Below, piece after piece: positions 16,673 through 25,329 of a stretch of 64,000 nt of DNA (positions are counted from its first letter, which is position 1; each line of letters begins with the position of its first letter). Below the pieces are notes generated by a model. That model was not told the origin of the DNA. It saw only the letters and a program-made list of their open reading frames with translations, and ran no database searches. A program made the position numbers and the translations under genes. Location of the stretch: contig NZ_CP049270.1 of assembly GCF_003048595.2 (NCBI RefSeq), positions 1,364,001 to 1,428,000 of the forward strand. Reading direction: 5' to 3'. The DNA comes from Campylobacter concisus (GTDB taxonomy: Bacteria > Campylobacterota > Campylobacteria > Campylobacterales > Campylobacteraceae).

Positions 16673-17940
16673 AACTCTTTTGCGTTATTTTTAAATACAT
16701 TTAGTACGCTTGCTCGCTTATGACAAATTTCGGCGTATTCTCTTTCGCTCTTTGAGTCATAAACTATACCAGCTCCAGCCCCCACAAATACATCACTAAA
16801 GCCATTTTTACCTGGCACAAAGATGGCTGAGCGAATAAGAATAGCAACCTGAGCATCGCCATTAAAATGTAAAAATCCAATACCGCCGCCATAGATATTT
16901 CGCTCAGAAATTTCAAGCTCGTTTATGATCTGCATCGCTCTGATCTTTGGCGCACCGCTAAGCGTGCCAGCTGGGAAGATGCTAGCTAAGACATCAAAAA
17001 GATCAAGCCCCTTGGCGCACTTGCCATAGACATCACTTACGATATGAATTACTTTTTCATATTTTTGGATATGCATCGCATTTTTTACGGATACACTTTT
17101 TGGTTCTGAAACCCTGCCGATGTCATTTCTAGCAAGATCGATTAGCATCTTGTGCTCAGCTAGCTCCTTTTCGTCACTTAATAGCTCATTTTCAAGTGCC
17201 GCATCAGCATTTGCATCACTTCCTCTAGGCCTTGTGCCTGCGATCGGAGCTACAAAAATTTGCTCACTTTTCATCTCAAAAACAAGCTCTGGCGAAGAGC
17301 CAACTACATCGCCATAAGGTGTAGGAAAATGAAACATATATGGGCTTGGATTTGTAAGTGAGAGCTTTTTATAAAAGTCTAGACTACTCATATTCGTTAA
17401 AATTTCAAGTAATTCACCAAGCACCACCTGAAAGACATCGCCACTTCTTATATACTCTTTTGCTAACTCAACCATATCCTCAAAGTGTTTCTTTTCTTTA
17501 CTAAGATCAGTTCTTATACTAAATTTACTCTGCTCTTTATTTTTGCATTCAACTTTCGCATCAAGCAAAAAGTCATAATATTTATTCTTATCTCCATAAA
17601 ATGTATAAATTTTACTCATCTTGTCAAAGTGTAGATAAGCTTTTGCATCGGCATAGATAAATTTTGGAAATTCGTACTTTTTAGCTTTCTCTTCTCCGAT
17701 ATATTCAAAATATCTCACACCATCATAAGCAAAAACACCAAATAGACCCGCAAATGGAGCTAATGATTTATTACGATTTGTATCAAAATAACTTCTAAGT
17801 CCATAAAAATCCATATCCTTTTCATCTATATAATCGCAATCAATGCCGATTATCGTCTGTGTCTTGTCTTCAGCTAAATAGCTATTTTTAAATTTTTCTC
17901 TAATCGCTTCATAATAAAAAAGCGGCTGTTCTAAAAGCAT
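16669..17940 (-). CDS. trpE: Anthranilate synthase component I TrpE
   Basis: TrpE converts chorismate and ammonia to anthranilate in tryptophan synthesis. The 423-residue length is short for TrpE, as I recall it being in Campylobacter. The catalytic core has PSPYMFHF, VGSSPELVFEM, the signature PIAGTRPRG (Ala rather than the Lys of PabB), DLARNDIGRV, FPAGTLSGAPKIRAM, and VGAGAGIVYDSKSEREY near the end. No amidotransferase or other trp gene lies beside it, so it stands apart from the rest of the pathway. It is convergent with the signalling operon and their stop codons overlap. PabB-type function is less likely but possible. Confidence 0.85.
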   Translation of the reverse strand: MLLEQPLFYYEAIREKFKNSYLAEDKTQTIIGIDCDYIDEKDMDFYGLRSYFDTNRNKSLAPFAGLFGVFAYDGVRYFEYIGEEKAKKYEFPKFIYADAKAYLHFDKMSKIYTFYGDKNKYYDFLLDAKVECKNKEQSKFSIRTDLSKEKKHFEDMVELAKEYIRSGDVFQVVLGELLEILTNMSSLDFYKKLSLTNPSPYMFHFPTPYGDVVGSSPELVFEMKSEQIFVAPIAGTRPRGSDANADAALENELLSDEKELAEHKMLIDLARNDIGRVSEPKSVSVKNAMHIQKYEKVIHIVSDVYGKCAKGLDLFDVLASIFPAGTLSGAPKIRAMQIINELEISERNIYGGGIGFLHFNGDAQVAILIRSAIFVPGKNGFSDVFVGAGAGIVYDSKSEREYAEICHKRASVLNVFKNNAKEF

Positions 17941-17965
17941 TTTTTCCCTTTTTAATTTTTGGGTG

Positions 17966-17971
17966 ATTATA
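17966..17971 (-). promoter_or_regulatory. -10 box for trpE
   Basis: The minus strand reads CTTTATAATCACCC about 25 bases before the trpE ATG, containing a perfect TATAAT. The leader would be too short for a tryptophan leader peptide, and no Trp codon cluster is seen there. Confidence 0.5.
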
Positions 17972-18094
17972 AAGAAAAATCGCTTTTAGTTTTTAAAATT
18001 TTTATCAAATTTCTAAATTTATGCCCAAATTTCACTTTTTTACTATTTTTTTAACACCGCTTGGCTAAAATTTGGCACTCGTAAAAGGAAATTT

Positions 18095-18835
18095 ATGCTT
18101 TTTGTTGAACTTTTTATAATTGGTATCGGCGTTGGATACATCGCTGGCTTTTTTGGTATCGGTGGCGGCACAGTCGTTGTTCCTATAATGGTCGCCTTTG
18201 GATATGACATAAAAACCGCTATTGGCATAAGCATCATGCAAATGATCTTTAGCGCGACGTTTGGCTCGTATCTAAACTACAAAGCTGGGCTTTTAAAACT
18301 AAATCGCGGTGTATTTTTAGGTCTTGGAGGTCTAGTAGGAGCCAGCTTTAGTGGCATAATCGTATCTCATGCACCTGATCTCTTACTCGAACTGCTCTTG
18401 CTTGCAACTTTTATCTTTTCACTCATAAAACTATACTTCACGCCAAATAGTGATGGTACAAATGCGAACAACTCAGTGTTTTTGCTATTTCTAGTTGGTT
18501 TTTTCATAGGTGCACTTGCCATTAGTATAGGCATAGGTGGTGGGGTTTTTATAGCTCCTATTTTAGTTGGCTTTTTGCGCTATGATATAAAAAAAGCCGT
18601 TTCAATGGGTGTATTTTTCGTGATGTTTGCAGCCATCGCTGGCTTCATCTCACTCTCACTAAATGGTCATATCTCATATGCTGAGGGCGCATTTTTAGGT
18701 CTTGGCTCGCTAATAGGCGCATACTTTGGCACCAAAAAAACGCAAAATACCGACAAAAAAACACTTAAAAAATGGTTTTTGGTCTTTTACATAGCGATGA
18801 TATGTTTGATATTAAAAGATATGTTTTTTGAGTAA
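18095..18835 (+). CDS. TauE/SafE family sulfite exporter-like permease
   Basis: This 246-residue membrane protein has about eight hydrophobic segments arranged as two related halves. The first half has FFGIGGGTVVVPIMVAFGYD and the second SIGIGGGVFIAPILVGFLRYD, the duplicated GIGGG motif of the TauE/SafE family. Members export sulfite, sulfoacetate or other organosulfur anions; the substrate here is unknown. A ribosome site (AAAAGGAAATTT) precedes the ATG. It is a single-gene unit divergent from trpE and ends in an intrinsic terminator. Confidence 0.86.
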   Translation: MLFVELFIIGIGVGYIAGFFGIGGGTVVVPIMVAFGYDIKTAIGISIMQMIFSATFGSYLNYKAGLLKLNRGVFLGLGGLVGASFSGIIVSHAPDLLLELLLLATFIFSLIKLYFTPNSDGTNANNSVFLLFLVGFFIGALAISIGIGGGVFIAPILVGFLRYDIKKAVSMGVFFVMFAAIAGFISLSLNGHISYAEGAFLGLGSLIGAYFGTKKTQNTDKKTLKKWFLVFYIAMICLILKDMFFE

Positions 18836-18867
18836 GAGCATGGCTAAATTTGCCACGCTCTTTTTTT
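18836..18867 (+). terminator. Intrinsic terminator after the TauE/SafE permease
   Basis: Directly after the stop codon the plus strand reads GAGCATGGC, loop TAAATTT, GCCACGCTC, then seven T. The stem has nine positions with one A-C mismatch. It also overlaps the stop of the convergent methyltransferase gene. Confidence 0.85.
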
Positions 18868-20326
18868 AAATTTCCTCAAAAAAGTAGGCTTCGCTTAATT
18901 TAAAAGCAAGCTTATCTAGTTCGTCTTTACTTAAATTTACGCTCTTTGCGATATCTTTTAAACTAGCTTTGCCATCAAATTTTAAGGCGATTTTGATCTC
19001 TTCATGGCTTAAGCTTAGCTTGCCATTTAGCTCATTTGCCAAAGAGATAACTGGTGAGCTAGCATTTAAAAAATACTTAAGATACGCAGCAACTCTAGGC
19101 TTTAGTTTGGTTTTACTAGGCTCATATGTGAGTGCTTTGAGTTTTGAGGAAGAAATTTTAGTATTTTGATCGTTTAAAATTTCAAGTAGTCCCACAAAAG
19201 CTTCATTTGCATTCTCGCCAAGTGCCACCTTTACTTCACTTAAATTTAAGCTTTGTGGATAGCTTTTGCTTAAAATTTCTTGCGTTTTTGTCCTTGGCTG
19301 CTCGCTAAAATATGAAAAATAAATTCTATCGAGCTCGCTCTCTCCAAGTACCGCATCAAAGTCCTCAGCACCGCCAAGCCTCTCCTTGTGAGCGATGAGG
19401 CTTTTTCTAAATGATCTATTAAATAAAAAATCGTTTAGTTGCTCTTTTTTGATGCGAGAGTTGTAATTTTGCTCGATATGTGCGTCAAAGCGGTAAATTC
19501 CAGTTGAGCTTGCAAAGATATCATTTAGCGAAGCGTCTATGACGTAGCAAAGTCCATGCTTATCGATATGTTTAGCAAATTTATGAAAGTAGATTGGCTC
19601 GTTGCTAGCCTCCAAAAAATCATGCAATATATAATAATCATTGCCTTTTGCAATGATGCTTTGTAAGAAATTTAGCTGTGTTAAAAGCAACTTCATGCTA
19701 TCTTTGTATACGACATCGCTTTGGTTTTGCAGGCTAAATTTCAAATAATCCTGTAAGAAATTTAACTCGCTTTTTACGTGAGCAAGTGCTTCTTTGCTGT
19801 CGTTGCCTGAGCTAACAAAAAGCATAAAATCTCTTAAAATATCAAGGCTCTTCCAGCCAGGATAGGTATTATACGAAACATAAGCGATACCATCCTTGCT
19901 AAGTAGTGCCTTAATCGTGGCAAGCAGCGCATCTCTTACATTTGGGCTCACCCAGCTATAAACGCCGTGGGCAATGATGTAGTCAAATTCCCCAAGCTCT
20001 TTTATATCGCTTTCGTTCATGTGCAAAAAATTTCGCTCAAGCAGAGTAAAATTTTCTAAACCTATCTGCTTTGCTACCTTGTTACCTTCAGCCACTTGAT
20101 GGCTTGAGATATCGATACCAACGACTTTTACGTTTTTATGCGAAATAGCAAATGGCAAGATATTGCCACCATATGATGAGCCAAGCTCAAGCACTCTAGT
20201 CTCTTTTAAGCTAGCTACTTTAAGCCCCAGAAATTTAGCAACCGCTTCTATCCTAACTGGCGAGCAGTCGCTAAATGCAGCCGAGAAATAAGGAATTTCA
20301 TCATAAGCTTTCTTTGTTTTATTCAT
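18866..20326 (-). CDS. SAM-dependent methyltransferase with methyltransferase regulatory domain
   Basis: This 486-residue cytoplasmic protein has a class I methyltransferase domain at about residues 1-200: motif I is VLELGSSYGGNILPFAI near residue 45, then VVGIDISSHQVAEG, and motif IV is FDYIIAHGVYSWV. The central and C-terminal parts match the architecture of proteins carrying a methyltransferase regulatory domain and a helical C-terminal domain (PF10119 and PKMT-type regions). Rickettsial relatives methylate outer-membrane proteins on lysine, but the substrate here is unknown. The start ATG abuts the serC stop, so the two are coupled. Confidence 0.78.
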   Translation of the reverse strand: MNKTKKAYDEIPYFSAAFSDCSPVRIEAVAKFLGLKVASLKETRVLELGSSYGGNILPFAISHKNVKVVGIDISSHQVAEGNKVAKQIGLENFTLLERNFLHMNESDIKELGEFDYIIAHGVYSWVSPNVRDALLATIKALLSKDGIAYVSYNTYPGWKSLDILRDFMLFVSSGNDSKEALAHVKSELNFLQDYLKFSLQNQSDVVYKDSMKLLLTQLNFLQSIIAKGNDYYILHDFLEASNEPIYFHKFAKHIDKHGLCYVIDASLNDIFASSTGIYRFDAHIEQNYNSRIKKEQLNDFLFNRSFRKSLIAHKERLGGAEDFDAVLGESELDRIYFSYFSEQPRTKTQEILSKSYPQSLNLSEVKVALGENANEAFVGLLEILNDQNTKISSSKLKALTYEPSKTKLKPRVAAYLKYFLNASSPVISLANELNGKLSLSHEEIKIALKFDGKASLKDIAKSVNLSKDELDKLAFKLSEAYFFEEI

Positions 20327-21405
20327 CAGCTATGTTTTCTTGCAAATTCTCTCATAAACTCGCCAAGTTTTTCAACATCACTTTGGCTAACGGCATTGTA
20401 GATAGAGGCTCTTATGCCACCAAGATGTCTGTGACCTTTTAGCCCTAGCATGCCCTCTTTTAGCGCTTCTTCGACAAAAACTGGTTCAAGCGCATGATCT
20501 TTTGGTATCGTAAAGCTCACATTCATATCTGATCTGCTTGATTTTTTAGCGTGACCTAGATAAAAGCCGTTTGAGCTGTCTATAATGTCGTAAAGCGTGC
20601 TTGCTTTTTTGGCATTTATCTTCTCAACCTCAGCAAGTCCGCCAAGATCAAGCAGATGCTGCATGGTTAAATTTAAAAGATAAATTCCAAAAGTTGGCGG
20701 TGTGTTATAGAGTGAGTTTGCCTCTACGTGCGTTTTGTAGCGCAAAAACATAGGGACATTTTGACTGCTCACGCGATCAACTAAGTCTTTTCTTAAAATA
20801 ACGATAGTCACGCCACTTGGACCTGCATTTTTCTGAGCGCCACCGTAAAGCAAGCCGATACTGCTAAAATCAAGCGGTCTAGCGAAAAAGTCGCTCGAAG
20901 CATCAACAACAAGGGGCGATTTGGTCTTTGGCATAGCCCTATACTGCGTGCCATAAATCGTGTTGTTTGAGCAGATGTAGGCGTAGTCGGCGTCATTACT
21001 AAATTTTACCTCTGGGATGTAAGAGAAATTTTCATCCTCGCTACTTGCGACGACATCCACATTTACGCCAAGCACTTTTGCCTCTTTGATGGCTTTGTTT
21101 GTCCAAACGCCGGTGTTTGCGTACTGCGCCTTGCCGCCTTGATATAAATTCATTGGTATCATGCTAAATTGCAAGTGTGCGCCACCTTGCAAAAATAAAA
21201 TTTCATACTCATCGCCGATTCCATAAAGCTTTCTTATCTTATCCATCGCGCCAAAGTGGATCTCCTCAAAGGTCTTGCTTCTGTGGCTGATCTCCATGAT
21301 CGAGTAGCCTTCACCTCTGTAGTCGGTAAATTCGGCTTTTGCATGCTCTAAAACGTCTAATGGTATCGCGCTTGGGCCTGCGCTAAAGTTGATTTTTCTA
21401 CTCAT
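20326..21405 (-). CDS. serC: Phosphoserine aminotransferase SerC
   Basis: SerC is a PLP enzyme that makes phosphoserine from phosphohydroxypyruvate, and it also serves pyridoxine synthesis. The 359-residue protein starts [19 protein letters not shown], characteristic of the family. The PLP lysine lies in [19 protein letters not shown] near residue 193. Further signatures are [11 protein letters not shown] and [14 protein letters not shown] near the C-terminus. It lies three bases after xseA on the same strand. SerB, the next pathway step, is encoded elsewhere in the window. Confidence 0.96.
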   Translation of the reverse strand: MSRKINFSAGPSAIPLDVLEHAKAEFTDYRGEGYSIMEISHRSKTFEEIHFGAMDKIRKLYGIGDEYEILFLQGGAHLQFSMIPMNLYQGGKAQYANTGVWTNKAIKEAKVLGVNVDVVASSEDENFSYIPEVKFSNDADYAYICSNNTIYGTQYRAMPKTKSPLVVDASSDFFARPLDFSSIGLLYGGAQKNAGPSGVTIVILRKDLVDRVSSQNVPMFLRYKTHVEANSLYNTPPTFGIYLLNLTMQHLLDLGGLAEVEKINAKKASTLYDIIDSSNGFYLGHAKKSSRSDMNVSFTIPKDHALEPVFVEEALKEGMLGLKGHRHLGGIRASIYNAVSQSDVEKLGEFMREFARKHS

Positions 21406-21407
21406 TT

Positions 21408-22574
21408 TTACTCCTTGATTATTGCTTTTTTATGTGTATTTTGTGAGATGAGCTCGATCTCATCATTGAAATTTAAATCCCTAAGATCGGCTCTCTTACC
21501 ATCTTTTCTAACCTCGATAAGCCCTTTTGTGCTCTCAAAAAAGAACTCTCTCATCTCATAAGCCTTCTCTAGCGAGCCAAGTGCCGAGCCAAGGACTAAA
21601 ATTTTTCTTTGCACAGCGTTTGCTAGGGCGTTTTGCTTATTTGCCACCTCGCTAAATTTTAGCTCGATCCTAGCTTTTAGAGCGTTTGATGAAAATTTAG
21701 AAAGAAGAACATTTAGCAAATTTTGCTTTTTGGTGATCTTGAAGCTTAAAGCGCTATCAAGATCGTCGCTGAGCCTATCAAGATACTGAAAAAAGGCCTC
21801 TTCATCAGGCAAAAGATCAAGCATAGCTGCACTTGGCGTAAGCGACCTGCGGTCTGCTACAAAGTCGCTTATAACATAGTCGATCTCATGTCCGATAGCG
21901 CTTATGACTGGCGTTTTTGTAGCGTAAATTTCACGAGCCAAGCCCTCATCGTTAAAGCACCAAAGATCTTCTTTGCTGCCGCCTCCACGAGCCAAAACGA
22001 TCACATCTACGCCGTATTTATCGGCTCTTTTTAAAGCTTTTGTGAGCGAGCTTGGAGCATTTTCACCTTGAGTTAAAGCATCAAAGATATAAATTTCGCT
22101 TAGTTTCCAACGGCTCGTCACGACCTTTAGCATATCCTGAAGTGCTGCCGAAGTGGCGCTTGTGACAAGGGCTATTTTCTTAGGTAAATTTGGTATCTCT
22201 TTTTTTGCAGCAATGTCAAAAAGGCCCTCATTTTCGAGCTTTTCTTTAAGCTGTCTAAACGCAAGCTCAAGCTCACCCTCGCCATCAGGCAGCATCGCAC
22301 TAGCCACTAGCTGATACGACCCACTTGGCGAATAAATGGTCACTTTGCCATAAATTTTTACTTTTAGGCCATCTTTTGGTAAGAATTTCACCTTTTGGTT
22401 GTTCATGCGATACATCACGGCTGAAATGCTTGACTTTTCGTCCTTTAGCGTGAAGTACCAGTGCCCAGAAGCGTGCTTAGTAAGGCGCGAAATTTCTCCA
22501 CTTACCTCGACATAGTCAAGTGTGGCTTCAAGTAGTGCCTTTGCTTTCTCATTTAGCTCAGAAACACTAAGCAT
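21408..22574 (-). CDS. xseA: Exodeoxyribonuclease VII large subunit XseA
   Basis: XseA is the catalytic subunit of exonuclease VII, which degrades single-stranded DNA. The 388-residue protein has an N-terminal OB-fold ([24 protein letters not shown]), followed by the catalytic domain with [33 protein letters not shown] and [21 protein letters not shown] coiled-coil region follows. It is slightly shorter than enterobacterial XseA (about 450). The small subunit xseB is not in this window. The stop/start region overlaps ubiE by 8 bases. Confidence 0.93.
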   Translation of the reverse strand: MLSVSELNEKAKALLEATLDYVEVSGEISRLTKHASGHWYFTLKDEKSSISAVMYRMNNQKVKFLPKDGLKVKIYGKVTIYSPSGSYQLVASAMLPDGEGELELAFRQLKEKLENEGLFDIAAKKEIPNLPKKIALVTSATSAALQDMLKVVTSRWKLSEIYIFDALTQGENAPSSLTKALKRADKYGVDVIVLARGGGSKEDLWCFNDEGLAREIYATKTPVISAIGHEIDYVISDFVADRRSLTPSAAMLDLLPDEEAFFQYLDRLSDDLDSALSFKITKKQNLLNVLLSKFSSNALKARIELKFSEVANKQNALANAVQRKILVLGSALGSLEKAYEMREFFFESTKGLIEVRKDGKRADLRDLNFNDEIELISQNTHKKAIIKE

Positions 22575-23289
22575 TGATTTCTCTTACTTTTTTAGCGATA
22601 AATAGCGTCGAGATATCCATGCTAAAGCCCTTGCAAAGTTCTATCTCAAAGCCAGCTTCGACTAGTTCATCACAAAAGCTCTTTGCGTCCAAGAAATTTT
22701 CGATCGAGCTTGGCAGATACTCGTATGCCTCTTTATTTTTTGAGATAAAGCCACCAATTTTTGGCAAAATTTTACTTAGGTAAAAATCCCTTAGTGAGGT
22801 TATAAGCCCCTTTTTCTGGCGTTTAGTAAATTCAAGCACGACTACGTAGCCATTTAAAGCAAGCACTCTATTAAACTCCCTAAGTGCCGCCTTTCGCTCG
22901 ACCACATTTCTTATGCCGTAGCTTATGCTTAAAATTTGAGCCTCACCACTTGCGAGCGTCGTGTTGTCAGCATAGGCCTCTATAAATTTAAAATTTGGAA
23001 ATTTCGCCCTAGCCTCTTTTAGCATACCACTTGAGGGATCGATGCCAGTAAGGCTTTTTATCTGCACGCCAAATTCTTTTGAAATTTCACTCCAAAGCCC
23101 CATCATATCGCCAGTACCACAAGCCACGTCTACAATATTTATGCTTCTTTCTTTAAAAATTTCTAGCATATATCTGCAGGCAAATTTCCTCCAACTCACG
23201 TCCACACCAAGACTTAGCACTCTGTTTGCGACGTCATAAGTCGGAGCGATCTGGTTAAACATATCAACGATTTTTTCTTGTTTTTGCAT
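22567..23289 (-). CDS. ubiE: Demethylmenaquinone/ubiquinone methyltransferase UbiE/MenG
   Basis: This 240-residue SAM-dependent methyltransferase performs the last methylation of menaquinone synthesis; Campylobacter uses menaquinones for respiration. The N-terminal signature MFNQIAPTYDVANRVLSLGVDVSWRK is typical of UbiE. Motif I is IVDVACGTGDMM near residue 53, followed by LTGIDPSSGML and SISYGIRNVVERKAALREFNRVL. The end overlaps xseA, and the start lies 12 bases after the CYTH-CHAD gene. Confidence 0.92.
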   Translation of the reverse strand: MQKQEKIVDMFNQIAPTYDVANRVLSLGVDVSWRKFACRYMLEIFKERSINIVDVACGTGDMMGLWSEISKEFGVQIKSLTGIDPSSGMLKEARAKFPNFKFIEAYADNTTLASGEAQILSISYGIRNVVERKAALREFNRVLALNGYVVVLEFTKRQKKGLITSLRDFYLSKILPKIGGFISKNKEAYEYLPSSIENFLDAKSFCDELVEAGFEIELCKGFSMDISTLFIAKKVREINA

Positions 23290-23301
23290 AAATTTGCCCT
23301 T

Positions 23302-24720
23302 TTATATGTAGTAAATTTTTAAATTTCTTGAAATTTTGCGAGTTGCTTTTATAAATTTAAGACGCTTTTTTAGTATCTCTTCTCTACTTTTATAAATTTG
23401 CTTGTAAATTTTACTCTCAAGCCTCTCTTTATCTGGCATTTCTGGAAGCCTTTTAAGGATACCGAGCCAGACGTCATAGTCTTGAAGATTGCCAAAAATT
23501 TCTTGCATCTGCTTTAGCTTCTCTTCATACTTTTTAAACCCTTCAAAATAGAAAATTTCACATAAAAACTCATATATGTATCTCATCTTTTTAAGCTCTA
23601 TTCTAAGATCATGAAAGCTCTCATTTGGGCAGTCTTGATTAAGGCCTTTTAGCCTTTTTTGAGCTAAAACCAAAAGCGTTCTAAGCTTAAACGAACCAAG
23701 GCGCGAAAGGCTTACGTCAAAGAGTTTTGACTTATAAAATTCACCCTCATTTAAAAATATCTCCCACTCTTTTAAAAATGCGTAGTTTTCTTCGTCGCCA
23801 AGATAGCTTTTTACATTTTCATACTCTAAATCTAGAGCCTTTCGCACAAAATAGATAGGCTCGTTTGCATGTTTTTGCTCGTTTAAAAAGCTCAAAAATA
23901 CATCCAAATCTCGCTTTTTGTTTGTCGAGTTTGCAAGCATTTTAAAATTCTCACCAAAAAAAAGTGTCACTTTCTCATCGAAAACGCCACTAAAAATTTT
24001 AAGGATCGATCTAACCTTTCTTAAATTTACGCGAAGCTCATGCAAAACTTCTTCATCTTTATCTATCAAATACTGGCTTTTTAGCCTTTTTATTACTTTA
24101 AAAATACTAACAAAAAGGACTCTTAGCGCCTCACCACTTTTTAGATTTGCAGCAAAATTTGGTAAAATTTCTTTTTCTTTTATGATCTTATAGGCTCTTT
24201 TGTAGTCAATTTGTTCATTTTCATTAGCATGGATGGCAAGAAATTTGTTTTTATATCTTTTATCGCAAGTTACGTCACTTAGGCAAAAATTTTCTAAAAA
24301 TGGTGGCAGTTTGAAAAAGACGGCCTCATTTTCATCGCTAAATTCGATTTCAAATGTACAAAGCCCGTTTAATTCATTTTTAAAAATATCGATATTGCAA
24401 GGATTGTTATTTAGTTTAAAAATATATCTATCTTTTAAGATGACGCTACCAATACGGCTTTTAAGAGCCTTTTTAAACTCCGCTTTTTCACAAAATTCTT
24501 CATTTTCTTCTCTGATTAGACCTTTGCCGATCTTTACAGTTTTTATAAATTTATCTTCTTCACTTCGAAAGCGGATCTCTTTATTTTGCGTTATCTTGGT
24601 ATAAAATTGAGAAATTTCAAGATGTTTAAAGACTACTCCAGCTTCTTTTAAAAAATCTAGAATTTGAGAATTTTTGAGTAAAAATTTACGCTCTATCTCC
24701 AAACTCACATTTTTCTCCAA
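23302..24720 (-). CDS. CYTH and CHAD domain protein
   Basis: This 472-residue cytoplasmic protein joins two domains linked to polyphosphate. The N-terminal CYTH domain (about residues 5-170) carries the metal and triphosphate motif LEIERKFLL and charged strands such as EIRFRSEEDKFIKTVKIGKG. The C-terminal CHAD domain (about 205-470) is helical, with the paired His-containing motifs VLHELRVNLRKVRSILKIF and FHDLRIELKKMRYIYEFL, which bind polyphosphate. Likely roles are inorganic triphosphatase activity or polyphosphate binding. It stands between perR and ubiE. Confidence 0.85.
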   Translation of the reverse strand: MEKNVSLEIERKFLLKNSQILDFLKEAGVVFKHLEISQFYTKITQNKEIRFRSEEDKFIKTVKIGKGLIREENEEFCEKAEFKKALKSRIGSVILKDRYIFKLNNNPCNIDIFKNELNGLCTFEIEFSDENEAVFFKLPPFLENFCLSDVTCDKRYKNKFLAIHANENEQIDYKRAYKIIKEKEILPNFAANLKSGEALRVLFVSIFKVIKRLKSQYLIDKDEEVLHELRVNLRKVRSILKIFSGVFDEKVTLFFGENFKMLANSTNKKRDLDVFLSFLNEQKHANEPIYFVRKALDLEYENVKSYLGDEENYAFLKEWEIFLNEGEFYKSKLFDVSLSRLGSFKLRTLLVLAQKRLKGLNQDCPNESFHDLRIELKKMRYIYEFLCEIFYFEGFKKYEEKLKQMQEIFGNLQDYDVWLGILKRLPEMPDKERLESKIYKQIYKSREEILKKRLKFIKATRKISRNLKIYYI

Positions 24721-24805
24721 AATTTTTTGTTCATTTTAGCAAGTTAGTGCTTAAAACAATGAGAAAAATGCTAAATTTAGGCTTATTTTAAAAGTATTTT
24801 TATAA

Positions 24806-24847
24806 GAAAAAAGATGGAATTTATGCTGCTAAATAGCAACATAAATT
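24806..24847 (-). terminator. Intrinsic terminator after perR
   Basis: Right after the perR stop codon, the minus strand reads AATTTATGTTGCTA, loop TT, TAGCAGCATAAATT: a 14-base-pair stem with one G-U pair. CCATCTTTTTTC follows. This is a strong terminator that separates perR from the CYTH-CHAD gene. Confidence 0.82.
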
Positions 24848-25258
24848 TTATTTACAGTGTTTACAGCTTTTTACGCTAGCAACGATATTTAGGCGCTCGA
24901 TGATATTTCCGATCTTTTTTTCAAGCGCCTCTTGGTATTTGCCAAGCTCTGAGTCATCATAGCTCATATCCTCGACGCTACCGCAGTTCTCGCAAACCAC
25001 GTGGATGTGCGGATGCTCGTAAATGTCGTATCTCGCCTTTTGATTTACGATATTTACTTCAACCACAAGACCCTCATCTTTTAGAGTGTTTAGGTTTTTA
25101 TAAACAGTTGCGAGCGAAACTGATGGATTTTCTTTCAAAATTTCATCATAAAGCTCATCGATCGTTGGATGTGTGTGACGATCAAGAATTCTCAAAACGC
25201 TAAGACGCTGCGGCGTTACTTTAAGCCCAGACTGTTTTAGCAACGATACATATTGCAT
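24848..25258 (-). CDS. perR: Peroxide-responsive Fur-family repressor PerR
   Basis: This 136-residue Fur-family regulator has an N-terminal winged helix (KVTPQRLSVLRILDRH; SVSLATVYKNLNTLKDEGLV) and a C-terminal metal domain with YEHPHIHVVC, the zinc-binding CENCGS and CKHCK pairs. The sequence is closer to the Campylobacter PerR I remember than to Fur, and the position next to dxs and fliHGF matches the usual perR locus. It would repress catalase and alkyl hydroperoxide reductase genes until oxidised by peroxide. The short AT-rich region upstream may contain its own operator, but I could not define one. Confidence 0.86.
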   Translation of the reverse strand: MQYVSLLKQSGLKVTPQRLSVLRILDRHTHPTIDELYDEILKENPSVSLATVYKNLNTLKDEGLVVEVNIVNQKARYDIYEHPHIHVVCENCGSVEDMSYDDSELGKYQEALEKKIGNIIERLNIVASVKSCKHCK

Positions 25259-25329
25259 AATTTTCCCCTATACAAATTTTTACTTTATGCTAGCAAAAGT
25301 AATATTAAACGTTTCTTTATTAAATGATA

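Noticed and set aside
17941-18094. Tryptophan leader peptide before trpE
   Set aside because: The region between the TATAAT and the trpE ATG is about 25 bases and no cluster of Trp codons is present.
25259-25329. PerR operator upstream of perR
   Set aside because: The region is AT-rich and contains TTAAT/ATTAA-like pieces, but no convincing dyad could be singled out from the background.
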